DNA of 6,561 nt from Campylobacterales bacterium (GCA_016937075.1 JAFGWQ010000015.1:1-6561), one strand, 5' to 3'. Numbered from the stretch's first letter, positions 1 through 5,431 are shown. Notes: generated by a model from the letters alone, not told the origin. Made by a program: numbers and translations.

Positions 1-145
1 GCGATGTCGCACAGAGACCGCCGAAGGAGCGTGAGAATCTAAAAAAAGAGATCTTCACGAAGTCTAAAGACTTCTCAAGATGACAAAAATAATACTTTCT
101 TTTGAAAATGCTTGTCATTTGAGTCGCAAAGCAGTGTGAGAATTT
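1..145. repeat. Cluster of degenerate palindromic intergenic repeats
   Basis: Three related units can be seen. A plus-strand unit ends in GAAGGAGCGTGAGAATCT (23-40). A minus-strand unit, read from 84 down to about 49, begins TGTCATCTTGAG and ends GTGAAGATCT. A plus-strand unit at 113-145 begins TGTCATTTGAG and ends GTGTGAGAATTT. The shared pattern is TGTCAT-nn-GAG, a variable GC-richer middle, then a GTGA(G/A)-(A)ATCT end. This resembles the dispersed TGTCATTCTGAGCGAAG-type intergenic repeats found in many bacterial genomes; that likeness is from general knowledge, not from a search. No start codon with a convincing protein is present, so the stretch is best read as intergenic spacer between proB and the next gene outside the window. 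Confidence 0.5.
41..81 (-). terminator. Candidate intrinsic terminator after proB
   Basis: Read on the minus strand, an outer stem ATCTT/AAGAT encloses an inner perfect stem GAAGTC/GACTTC with a TTTA loop (inner arms at 59-64 and 69-74). The two stems are separated by a small internal loop. The hairpin is followed by CTC and then seven T residues (41-47). It lies about 107 bases past the proB stop and is the first hairpin with a T-tract downstream of obgE-proB. It also forms one unit of an intergenic repeat, so termination may be a secondary role. The three-base gap between stem and T-tract is slightly long. Confidence 0.55.
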
Positions 146-187
146 AAAAGTTAAATATCTATTTGAAATGGTACAAACGAGTTAACT

Positions 188-949
188 TTAAATCCTAAAA
201 AGCGTACCGCCTTTTTGTATGCCATCGAGCAAAAAGCTTCTGATATCACTCAGGTCAAATCCGCTTGCCAAAAACATCTCTTTGCCATTTTCTAGCAAAA
301 ATTGAGCCGATTGTAGCTTGGTAACAATGCCTCCAGTAGCAAATTCATTGTTTGCACTATATTCTTGAGATAATGTTTCATCATTTAAGAAACCATGCTC
401 TTTGAACATAACTGCATTGCTAAATTTATTTGGATCTTTGTCATAATATCCTGATATATCCGAAAGGATCACAAGCATATCGGCATCAAAATGATATGTT
501 ACATGAGCTGAAAGCCTATCGTTATCACCAAAAACAAGTTCTTCTGTAGCTGTCACATCATTTTCATTAATAATAGGTACTACTTTATTGGCCAATAATA
601 CTTCTATGGCTTGTTTGGCATGCTCTGTACGTTTGCGTGAATCAAGATCTGATGCAGTAAGTAATATTTGAGAACAAAGCATATCGTATTTCGCAAATTT
701 TTCTTGGTACATTCTAAGCAAAAGCGGTTGCCCAATAGCTGCAAGGGCTTGTTTGTTCGGTATAAATGATTTATCAAGTTTGAGTTGTGTATAGCCCGAT
801 GAAACTGCACCAGAGCTTACCAATATGATCTCTTTATCTATTTTTTGCAAAGAAGCAATAAGCTCAACAAGTGATGCCATTCTTATTTTAGAAATTTCTC
901 CATTCTCGGTAAGCACATGAGATCCTACTTTGATAACAATTCTTTTCAT
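188..949 (-). CDS. proB: Glutamate 5-kinase, short form without PUA domain
   Basis: This enzyme phosphorylates L-glutamate with ATP to give glutamyl 5-phosphate, the first and usually proline-inhibited step of proline synthesis in the cytoplasm. The 253-residue protein is an amino-acid kinase domain with KVGS at 7-10, SSGAVSSG at 45-52, INEND at 127-131, FGDNDRLSA at 140-148, SDISGYYDKDP at 163-173 and ATGGIVTK at 204-211. It stops just after the GTLF that closes the kinase fold, so the C-terminal PUA domain of the 367-residue E. coli enzyme is absent; short forms are known in several lineages. The ATG lies 3 bases after the obgE stop, with a GGAG site inside the end of obgE, so the two genes are probably co-transcribed and translationally linked. 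proA is not in the window. Confidence 0.96.
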   Translation of the reverse strand: MKRIVIKVGSHVLTENGEISKIRMASLVELIASLQKIDKEIILVSSGAVSSGYTQLKLDKSFIPNKQALAAIGQPLLLRMYQEKFAKYDMLCSQILLTASDLDSRKRTEHAKQAIEVLLANKVVPIINENDVTATEELVFGDNDRLSAHVTYHFDADMLVILSDISGYYDKDPNKFSNAVMFKEHGFLNDETLSQEYSANNEFATGGIVTKLQSAQFLLENGKEMFLASGFDLSDIRSFLLDGIQKGGTLFRI

Positions 950-952
950 AAT

Positions 953-2044
953 TTACTGCTCCGATTTATTTTTTTGCTCTTTGACAAAATCTCCTAATAT
1001 ATAACGCAATGGTTCTGTGTTAATATGCGATACAGAAGATATCGGCAATACAAATCTTGGAGAATCTTTTTCATCGCTGCCGTATGATATGTATTCGCTA
1101 TTTGGATGGTATCCATCTAAAATATTGTTTGGTTTCAAACCAATAGCAGCTAAAAATTCTGTTACGGCATCATTGACTTCTTGCGGACTCATAGCATCTA
1201 TTTTGGTAACCGCTATTCCAAATGCTTTTTTACCAAGTACGCTTGAATATTTATCTAGCTCTTCGAGAAGAGTGGCATATTGATATTCCATAGCACGGTA
1301 ATTGCTGACATCTATCATCACAAGCAGTGTACCGGTACGCTCTATATGTCTTAAAAATTCAAGACCAAGCCCCTTGCCGTCACTGGCTCCTTCTATAATA
1401 CCTGGGATATCTGCCATTACAAATGATTCATAATCACTATACTCGACCACTCCAAGCTTTGGAATCAATGTAGTAAACTCGTAGTTTGCAATTTCTGGCC
1501 TTGCATTTGACAATACTGAAATGAGTGTAGATTTACCTACGTTCGGATACCCTACAAGTCCCACATCAGCAATAAGTTTCATCTCAAATCTAACTTGTTT
1601 AGTGATCCCGGGAAGTCCAGGCTGAGCATACGTAGGACGTTGATTACTTGAGTTTTTGAAGTGCATATTACCCAGTCCGCCCTTGCCGCCTTCTAGAAAC
1701 TTGACCCTAGTGCCAACTTCAGTCAGATCAAGCAATAATTCGCCTGTTTCTACATCAAAAATTTGAGTACCAGGCGGCACTATGATGGTAGTATCCTCGC
1801 CGCTTTTGCCATATTTTTTTCTGCCTTCGCCAGGACGGCCATTTTTAGCTTTAATATGGTGTCTTCCTCTAAGTGCAGTGAGTGTATCTGTATTGTTATC
1901 TACCTGAACATACACAGAGCCTCCTCTCCCGCCGTCGCCGCCATCAGGTCCGCCTTGAGCTACGAACTTTTCTGTCCAAAACGATACTGCGCCTGCTCCG
2001 CCCTTTCCTGAACTAACCGTTAGTTCTACTCTATCTATAAACAT
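953..2044 (-). CDS. obgE: GTPase Obg (CgtA), late 50S ribosome assembly factor
   Basis: This Obg-family GTPase is known to bind the large ribosomal subunit during late assembly and to link growth to nucleotide levels. The 363-residue protein starts with a glycine-rich Obg fold (about 1-157, with GGPDGGDGGRGG at 31-42), followed by the G domain: G1 GYPNVGKST at 165-173, G2 threonines at 191-192, G3 DIPG at 212-215, G4 TKID at 280-283 and G5 SSV at 336-338. G4 has Thr where NKxD is usual. The 52 residues between G4 and G5 are longer than in E. coli, with the extra part near 303-330. There is no separate C-terminal OCT domain. The start has a weak AAAAAGG site 11 bases upstream. A terminator separates it from rpmA, so obgE-proB appears to have its own promoter. 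Confidence 0.97.
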   Translation of the reverse strand: MFIDRVELTVSSGKGGAGAVSFWTEKFVAQGGPDGGDGGRGGSVYVQVDNNTDTLTALRGRHHIKAKNGRPGEGRKKYGKSGEDTTIIVPPGTQIFDVETGELLLDLTEVGTRVKFLEGGKGGLGNMHFKNSSNQRPTYAQPGLPGITKQVRFEMKLIADVGLVGYPNVGKSTLISVLSNARPEIANYEFTTLIPKLGVVEYSDYESFVMADIPGIIEGASDGKGLGLEFLRHIERTGTLLVMIDVSNYRAMEYQYATLLEELDKYSSVLGKKAFGIAVTKIDAMSPQEVNDAVTEFLAAIGLKPNNILDGYHPNSEYISYGSDEKDSPRFVLPISSVSHINTEPLRYILGDFVKEQKNKSEQ

Positions 2045-2074
2045 ATTTTGTTTTGCCTTTTTGATTAACTTGTT

Positions 2075-2110
2075 ATTATAACTCTAATAGCTCTAAATGC
2101 ATTCTAAATA
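2075..2110 (-). promoter_or_regulatory. Candidate obgE-proB promoter, proximal -10
   Basis: A perfect TATAAT (minus strand, 2080 to 2075) lies about 30 bases before the obgE ATG, giving an expected leader of roughly 20-25 bases. No TTGACA-like -35 is visible, which is usual for sigma-70 promoters in Campylobacterota. Directly upstream are three TTAGA(G/A) hexamers at about 10-base spacing (2082-2087, 2091-2096, 2102-2107). Confidence 0.45.
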
Positions 2111-2147
2111 AAACTTAAGAGCAAAAAATTTATATAAAAATTAAAAT

Positions 2148-2153
2148 ATTATA
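2148..2153 (-). promoter_or_regulatory. Candidate obgE-proB promoter, distal -10
   Basis: A second perfect TATAAT (minus strand, 2153 to 2148) lies about 104 bases before the obgE ATG. No convincing -35 box lies upstream. In such AT-rich spacer DNA a chance match is quite possible, so it ranks below the proximal site. Confidence 0.25.
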
Positions 2154-2217
2154 TCTTAAATCGACCTAACAATGCCTAAATCAAAATCGAATTGTGGATG
2201 AATAAATGAGAAATAAT

Positions 2218-2245
2218 AAAAACCAAGAAGCCAAAGAGGCTTCTT
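2218..2245 (-). terminator. Intrinsic terminator after rpmA
   Basis: On the minus strand a perfect 8-bp stem AAGAAGCC/GGCTTCTT (arms 2238-2245 and 2225-2232) with a 5-base loop is followed by GG and TTTTTATTATTT. It begins 12 bases after the rpmA stop codon. It ends the rplU-rpmA transcript and would reduce read-through into obgE. The plus-strand side also has a short T run, so weak bidirectional activity is possible, but there is no plus-strand gene to serve. Confidence 0.88.
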
Positions 2246-2257
2246 TTTGAAGAAGTA

Positions 2258-2512
2258 TTACGCTGGAACTACAGAAACTTTTTTCTGAGTTGAAGAGCGG
2301 TTTTCAAATTTAACTACGCCTTCAATAAGTGCAAAGATAGTGTGATCTTTACCCATACCTACGCCATTACCAGGATGTACTTTCGTACCTCTTTGTCTAA
2401 TGATGATGTTGCCTGGAATTACTGCTTCACCGCCAAATTTTTTTACACCTAAACGACGACCGGCTGAATCGCGATTATTTTGGGTTGACCCTTGACCTTT
2501 CTTGTGTGCCAT
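2258..2512 (-). CDS. rpmA: 50S ribosomal protein bL27
   Basis: bL27 is a basic protein of the large ribosomal subunit whose N-terminal tail reaches towards the peptidyl-transferase centre. The 84-residue product shows the family hallmarks: MAHKKGQGST at the N terminus, then NNRDSAGRRLGVKKFGGE, an IIRQRGTKVHPGNGVGMGKDHT core and a C-terminal beta-strand region. The N terminus begins directly at MAHKKG, with no cleavable Firmicutes-type extension. The start is well fixed by an AAGGAG site (2518-2523) that overlaps the rplU stop and sits 5 bases from the ATG. It is the second gene of an rplU-rpmA pair and is closed by a strong terminator. Confidence 0.98.
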   Translation of the reverse strand: MAHKKGQGSTQNNRDSAGRRLGVKKFGGEAVIPGNIIIRQRGTKVHPGNGVGMGKDHTIFALIEGVVKFENRSSTQKKVSVVPA

Positions 2513-2521
2513 AATTGCTCC

Positions 2522-2827
2522 TTATGCTATACTTGTGATTCTTACACGAGTGAAATCTCTTCTAAAACCTCTTTTGAGTTTAGAATCTTTTCTTCTTCTC
2601 TTTTTAAAGATAATGACTTTTTTGTCACGACCTTCGTTAATGACCTCACCTTTAACTACTGCACCCGCTACAAAAGGAGTACCTACAGTCAAAGTACCGT
2701 TATCTAGTGCTAAAACTTCTTTAAATTCTACAGCACTTTTAGGCTCTAAATTCATGTTGTCAAAACAGACGATATCGCCTTCTTGGACTTTAAATTGTTG
2801 CCCACTTGCTTTAATGATTGCGTACAT
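2522..2827 (-). CDS. rplU: 50S ribosomal protein bL21
   Basis: bL21 binds 23S rRNA in the large subunit. The 101-residue protein starts MYAIIKASGQQFKVQEGD, matching the family N terminus, has the central TPFVAGAVVKGEVI segment, and ends in a very basic region (KKRRRKDSKLKRGFRRDFTRVRI, split here as KKRRRKDSKLKRG at 74-86 and FRRDFTRVRI at 87-96). That tail is the form I associate with Campylobacterota and is the best taxonomic marker in the window. The start has a good AAAGGG site (2834-2839) 6 bases upstream of the ATG. The gene is first in the rplU-rpmA transcript, behind a clear promoter. Confidence 0.98.
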   Translation of the reverse strand: MYAIIKASGQQFKVQEGDIVCFDNMNLEPKSAVEFKEVLALDNGTLTVGTPFVAGAVVKGEVINEGRDKKVIIFKKRRRKDSKLKRGFRRDFTRVRITSIA

Positions 2828-2871
2828 TGCAAACCCTTTATTAATTTCTTACTTGGTATTAAAAGTGTGTG

Positions 2872-2895
2872 ATTATAGCAAAATAAGCTTTAATC
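2872..2895 (-). promoter_or_regulatory. rplU-rpmA promoter
   Basis: On the minus strand TTTTTGCTATAAT carries a perfect -10 TATAAT (2877 to 2872) preceded by TGC and a T-rich stretch, with no TTGACA-like -35. This is the usual look of a Campylobacterota sigma-70 promoter. The expected start near 2865 gives a leader of about 38 bases, which includes the AAAGGG ribosome site. The leader is too short for an obvious ribosomal-protein autoregulatory fold, and I see none. Confidence 0.65.
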
Positions 2896-2944
2896 TTTTT
2901 TAAATTAAACTATTTTTAATTAAGATCATCAAAACTAAAAACCA

Positions 2945-3319
2945 TTAGCCAACAACAGCTATACACTCTATTTCAACAAGCGCATTTTTTGGCAAGCTCT
3001 TGACTGCAACAGTACTGCGTGCAGGCTTATGATCACCGAAATACTCAGCATAGATCTCATTAACAGTCACAAAATCATCCATATCAGCCAAAAATATAGT
3101 GGTTTTGATCACATTATTCATTGAGCTGCCGCCTACTTCGAGTACTGCTTTCAAATTTTTTAGCACTTGGTTTGTTTGAGAAATGATACCGTTGCCTGCC
3201 ATCTCACCATTTGGCATAAGTCCAATTTGTCCGGATGTATAGATCATGCCATTATTTTCAATAGCCTGAGAATATGGCCCAATGGCTTGAGGGGCATTTG
3301 GTGTCGATATAATATTCAT
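2945..3319 (-). CDS. ridA: RidA family 2-iminobutanoate/2-iminopropanoate deaminase
   Basis: RidA proteins are cytoplasmic trimers that speed hydrolysis of reactive enamine/imine intermediates released by PLP enzymes such as threonine dehydratase, protecting other PLP enzymes. The 124-residue protein has the full family signature: GPYSQAI at 14-20, TSGQIG at 28-33, the PARSTVAV segment with the key carboxylate-binding Arg101, and LPKNALVEIECIAV near the C terminus with Glu117. E. coli RidA is of similar length (128). The ATG follows the lipoprotein stop by 9 bases, with an AAGG site overlapping that stop, so the two genes are likely co-transcribed; the functional reason is unclear. There is no obvious terminator before the rplU promoter. 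Confidence 0.95.
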   Translation of the reverse strand: MNIISTPNAPQAIGPYSQAIENNGMIYTSGQIGLMPNGEMAGNGIISQTNQVLKNLKAVLEVGGSSMNNVIKTTIFLADMDDFVTVNEIYAEYFGDHKPARSTVAVKSLPKNALVEIECIAVVG

Positions 3320-3328
3320 GTGTTAACC

Positions 3329-3667
3329 TTATTCATTTGATTCAAAAAATACATAATTGCCGGCATAGTCCGAAAATTCAAAATAAACTTTCTTTTCGTT
3401 ACTATCTATCTTGCCGTTTAAATTTAAGTCATGATAGCCGTATCCGAATCTGTATGGCCTATCTGTATTGCTTTGCGTGCCGGTTGCAGTAGAAAGCTTA
3501 TCTATTTTCATAAATCTATGCACCAATTTATCTCCGGCATACATCTCGAGCACTCCATTAGTACCGGTCCAATTTTGGATAGAACGGCTCATGACATTTT
3601 GTGTCTCTTGTGTACAACCTGCCAGCAAAGCTATCATAGACAATGCAACTAACGGTTTTGCTTTCAT
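3329..3667 (-). CDS. Small predicted lipoprotein with an EF-hand-like loop, function unknown
   Basis: The 112-residue product starts with a classic lipoprotein signal: basic MKAK, a hydrophobic core and the lipobox LLAGC with Cys18 as the lipid-carrying residue. Thr at +2 is not the inner-membrane retention Asp, so by the enterobacterial Lol rule it would go to the outer membrane. The mature part is about 95 residues, polar and aromatic. At 80-91 it has DLNLNGKIDSNE, which places Asp, Asn, Asn, Gly, Ile, Asp and Glu at the positions expected for a 12-residue calcium loop. Leu at loop position 4 and Lys after the loop depart from the strict EF-hand pattern. I do not recognise a named family. 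AAAGG lies 8 bases before the ATG. The gene is followed directly by ridA. Confidence 0.85.
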   Translation of the reverse strand: MKAKPLVALSMIALLAGCTQETQNVMSRSIQNWTGTNGVLEMYAGDKLVHRFMKIDKLSTATGTQSNTDRPYRFGYGYHDLNLNGKIDSNEKKVYFEFSDYAGNYVFFESNE

Positions 3668-3701
3668 GACAATTGCCTTTATAATTATTTCTTGTGATAT
3701 T

Positions 3702-3707
3702 ATTTTA
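3702..3707 (-). promoter_or_regulatory. Possible -10 box for the lipoprotein-ridA pair
   Basis: TAAAAT (minus strand, 3707 to 3702) matches five of six -10 positions and lies about 35 bases before the lipoprotein ATG. There is no -35. The site is inside a very AT-rich gap, so confidence is low; read-through from the gene cluster upstream is also possible because no clear terminator separates them. Confidence 0.25.
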
Positions 3708-3710
3708 CCA

Positions 3711-3730
3711 TTTTAAATGATAATTTAAAA
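3711..3730. repeat. AT-only perfect palindrome in the gap before the lipoprotein gene
   Basis: TTTTAAAT, the tetranucleotide GATA, then ATTTAAAA form a perfect 8-bp inverted repeat. It lies just upstream of the possible -10 box, between the ThiF-like gene stop and the lipoprotein start. No T-tract follows on the minus strand, so it is not a normal terminator. It could be an operator or simply AT-rich spacer. Confidence 0.4.
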
Positions 3731-3747
3731 TTATTCCGGATATCAAA

Positions 3748-4419
3748 TCAAGACGGCAAACTAAATTTTTGTGTTACAAGATCGCCTGATTCGTCAAAAT
3801 AGAGATAATATAATTTATCTCGCAGCACCGGCAAACCAGTCAAATAACGCAAGGCAATATTTGCTTGCAAAGAAGCTATATGCATTACCATAGGCGCTGC
3901 TATACCGCTAGGCTTATGCGGCGGGGTATTGAAAGCCGTAAATCTTCCGTGCTCAAAAAAACATACCTGTCCTACAAATGCCTCAACGCTGGCATATATC
4001 CAAGGAATGCCTGATTCGTTGGAATATTCATCTATCTGATGTCTTGTATCAAAGTTATCACTGGCATCAAGGATCAAGTCATATTTTTTGCCAAGATGAC
4101 TAAACTCTCCAAAATCCATCACAAGGCCTCGAGTTTGAACAAAAGGATTTTTGGCTTTTACTAGATCACTCACAATTTTTGATTTATACCTTCCTTCGTC
4201 TTTTAAAGTAAAAGCGATTTGACGATGAATATTATGCAAGGCAATCGTATCAAAATCAACCATATCGATCTCACCTATGCCACTAGTTCCAAGTGCCAAA
4301 GCTAATGATGAGCCCAAGCCTCCGCTACCTATGATAGCTATCTTTTTAGCAGACAAAAGCTCTTGTGTCTCTTCGCCCCAAAGCTGAATTTGTCTATGAA
4401 AATATGACTGTGGTGTCAT
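3748..4419 (-). CDS. ThiF/MoeB/HesA-family E1-like adenylyltransferase without zinc motif
   Basis: Family members adenylate the C-terminal glycine of a ubiquitin-like sulfur carrier (MoaD for molybdopterin, ThiS for thiamin). The 223-residue protein shows the Rossmann nucleotide site GSGGLG at 31-36, the VDFDTIALHNIHRQ segment at 54-67 (Asp57, Asn63, Arg66), Lys81 and DASDN at 118-122, all placed as in MoeB and ThiF, plus the closing SLQANIALRYLTG at 183-195. Both CxxC pairs that hold structural zinc in MoeB are missing; the only Cys is Cys153. The start is fixed by AAGGAG (4425-4430) 5 bases upstream. The gene follows the nitrilase-like gene by 11 bases. No MoaD, ThiS or other cofactor gene is nearby, so the substrate carrier is unknown and I give no symbol. 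Confidence 0.85.
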   Translation of the reverse strand: MTPQSYFHRQIQLWGEETQELLSAKKIAIIGSGGLGSSLALALGTSGIGEIDMVDFDTIALHNIHRQIAFTLKDEGRYKSKIVSDLVKAKNPFVQTRGLVMDFGEFSHLGKKYDLILDASDNFDTRHQIDEYSNESGIPWIYASVEAFVGQVCFFEHGRFTAFNTPPHKPSGIAAPMVMHIASLQANIALRYLTGLPVLRDKLYYLYFDESGDLVTQKFSLPS

Positions 4420-4430
4420 GACAACTCCTT

Positions 4431-5231
4431 TTATAGTCTTAATTGTAATGCTTTTTCAAACTGCCACACCTTGCGATGTTCTTGTAATGATCTTCTATCT
4501 ATCTCTTCAATAAGCATGGACTCTTTGTCTTCCAGCATCATTTCGACCTCTCCGTCTGGATTGACCAGCATGCTGTCTCCGTAAAAACGCCATTTGATAT
4601 CTTTATCGCTATATTCCCCCAAACGATTTGCTCTAAGCACGTAGCATCCATATAAAAATGCCTGGGTTTTTATGATCTCTCTCCAGCGATTATGCGAACC
4701 AAAAGTAGATGACGTTGGCAACACTACCAAATCTACTTTTTTTTCTCGTACATATTCCCAAAGCTTTGGAAAATGCAATTCAAAACCGGCCATTACCATA
4801 ACTCTAAAGCCGTCAACTGAAAATATCATTGGAGATTTGAGTGGTTTAATATCATTGACAAAAAAGTTTTGCTCATCCCAATGTGGATAAGAAATAAGGA
4901 TCTGCTGCTCATAATATGCAATCTGTTTGGAAGTGATCTTGGCTATGGCTTTGACATAATGATTTTTTTTACATAACACAATAGGAGCTATGATAGTCAT
5001 ATCGTATAATTTTGCAAGAGATTTTAAAAGTGTTAAATGTTTGTCAGTTTGTTCTCTTACCATGGATACCGGCATATTTGCCAACTCTTTATAGAAATGA
5101 TTTAATACATATTCGCCAAAAACTATCAGCCTTGCACCTTTGGAGTGAGCATTTTTAAAATAAAAATCCAGCTTTGAGCCATTCATTCCCAATGTTTGGA
5201 GTTGCAAAGAGGCTACTACTAGAGTTTTCAC
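4431..5231 (-). CDS. Nitrilase-superfamily (carbon-nitrogen hydrolase fold) protein with altered catalytic triad
   Basis: The 266-residue protein spans one whole carbon-nitrogen hydrolase domain. The family uses Glu-Lys-Cys to cleave amides or nitriles. Here Glu40 (VFGEY) is kept, but the usual YRKxHL lysine is Gln109 (YEQQIL), and the ICYDxRFP nucleophile position is Gly149 (MAGFELHFP). Later landmarks are normal: LPTSSTFG at 171-178, RANRLG at 200-205 and MLVNPDGE at 221-228. Both substitutions are clean codons (CAG and GGT) within an intact frame, so this is likely a non-hydrolytic homologue rather than decay. The start is GTG, overlapping the xseB stop as GTGA, with AAGG 7 bases upstream; no nearer start keeps the first beta strand. 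It is followed closely by the ThiF-like gene. The substrate or partner is unknown. Confidence 0.85.
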   Translation of the reverse strand: MKTLVVASLQLQTLGMNGSKLDFYFKNAHSKGARLIVFGEYVLNHFYKELANMPVSMVREQTDKHLTLLKSLAKLYDMTIIAPIVLCKKNHYVKAIAKITSKQIAYYEQQILISYPHWDEQNFFVNDIKPLKSPMIFSVDGFRVMVMAGFELHFPKLWEYVREKKVDLVVLPTSSTFGSHNRWREIIKTQAFLYGCYVLRANRLGEYSDKDIKWRFYGDSMLVNPDGEVEMMLEDKESMLIEEIDRRSLQEHRKVWQFEKALQLRL

Positions 5232-5431
5232 TCTTTGGCCTTGATACTATCTTGTTCTATAATTGTTATTTTAGCTTTTGCAAGTTCTAACATATCTTGA
5301 GCTTCTTTTATAGTTTTTAGACCATCCTCGTAAAGCTTTACGCTCTCTTCTAGGGGAATATCTTGACGCATTAATTTTTCTATAATACTTTTGGCATTAG
5401 TTATTTTATCTTCAAAGGTTTCATTTTTCAT
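5228..5431 (-). CDS. xseB: Exodeoxyribonuclease VII small subunit
   Basis: XseB is the small helical subunit that associates with XseA to form exonuclease VII, which degrades single-stranded DNA to oligonucleotides in repair. The product has the family core FEDKITNAKSIIEKL followed by DIPLEESVKLYEDGL, a two-helix hairpin, then a third helical stretch. I place the start at the second of two in-frame ATGs (67 residues). An AGGGG site (5438-5442) lies 6 bases before it, whereas the first ATG (5435-5437, 69 residues) directly abuts that site. Either start overlaps the end of metX, and the stop overlaps the next gene as GTGA, so translation is probably coupled along the cluster. xseA is not in the window. 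Confidence 0.92.
   Translation of the reverse strand: MKNETFEDKITNAKSIIEKLMRQDIPLEESVKLYEDGLKTIKEAQDMLELAKAKITIIEQDSIKAKE

Noticed and set aside
147..189. 8-bp inverted repeat AAAGTTAA/TTAACTTT around the proB stop as a terminator
   Set aside because: The loop is 27 bases, the stem is AT-rich and no T-tract follows on the minus strand; a better terminator candidate lies at 41-81.
604..810. Second minus-strand frame within proB
   Set aside because: It overlaps proB entirely in another frame and has no recognisable features.
2828..2871. Ribosomal-protein autoregulatory leader upstream of rplU
   Set aside because: The predicted leader is only about 38 bases and shows no stable structure beyond the ribosome binding site.
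2502..2903. Plus-strand open frame of 133 codons opposite rplU
   Set aside because: It lies antisense to a certain ribosomal protein gene, shows no family features and has no credible ribosome site; it is a shadow frame.
2903..2921. AT-only 7-bp stem (AATTAAA/TTTAATT) between ridA and rplU as a ridA terminator
   Set aside because: The stem has no GC pairs, and on the minus strand it is followed by an A-run, not a T-run, so it does not fit an intrinsic terminator.
4780..4790. Frameshift or recoded codon hiding the nitrilase catalytic Cys
   Set aside because: The frame is continuous with good family similarity on both sides. The codon is plain GGT, there is no TGA at this point, and the Lys position is also changed, so a simple substitution fits better.
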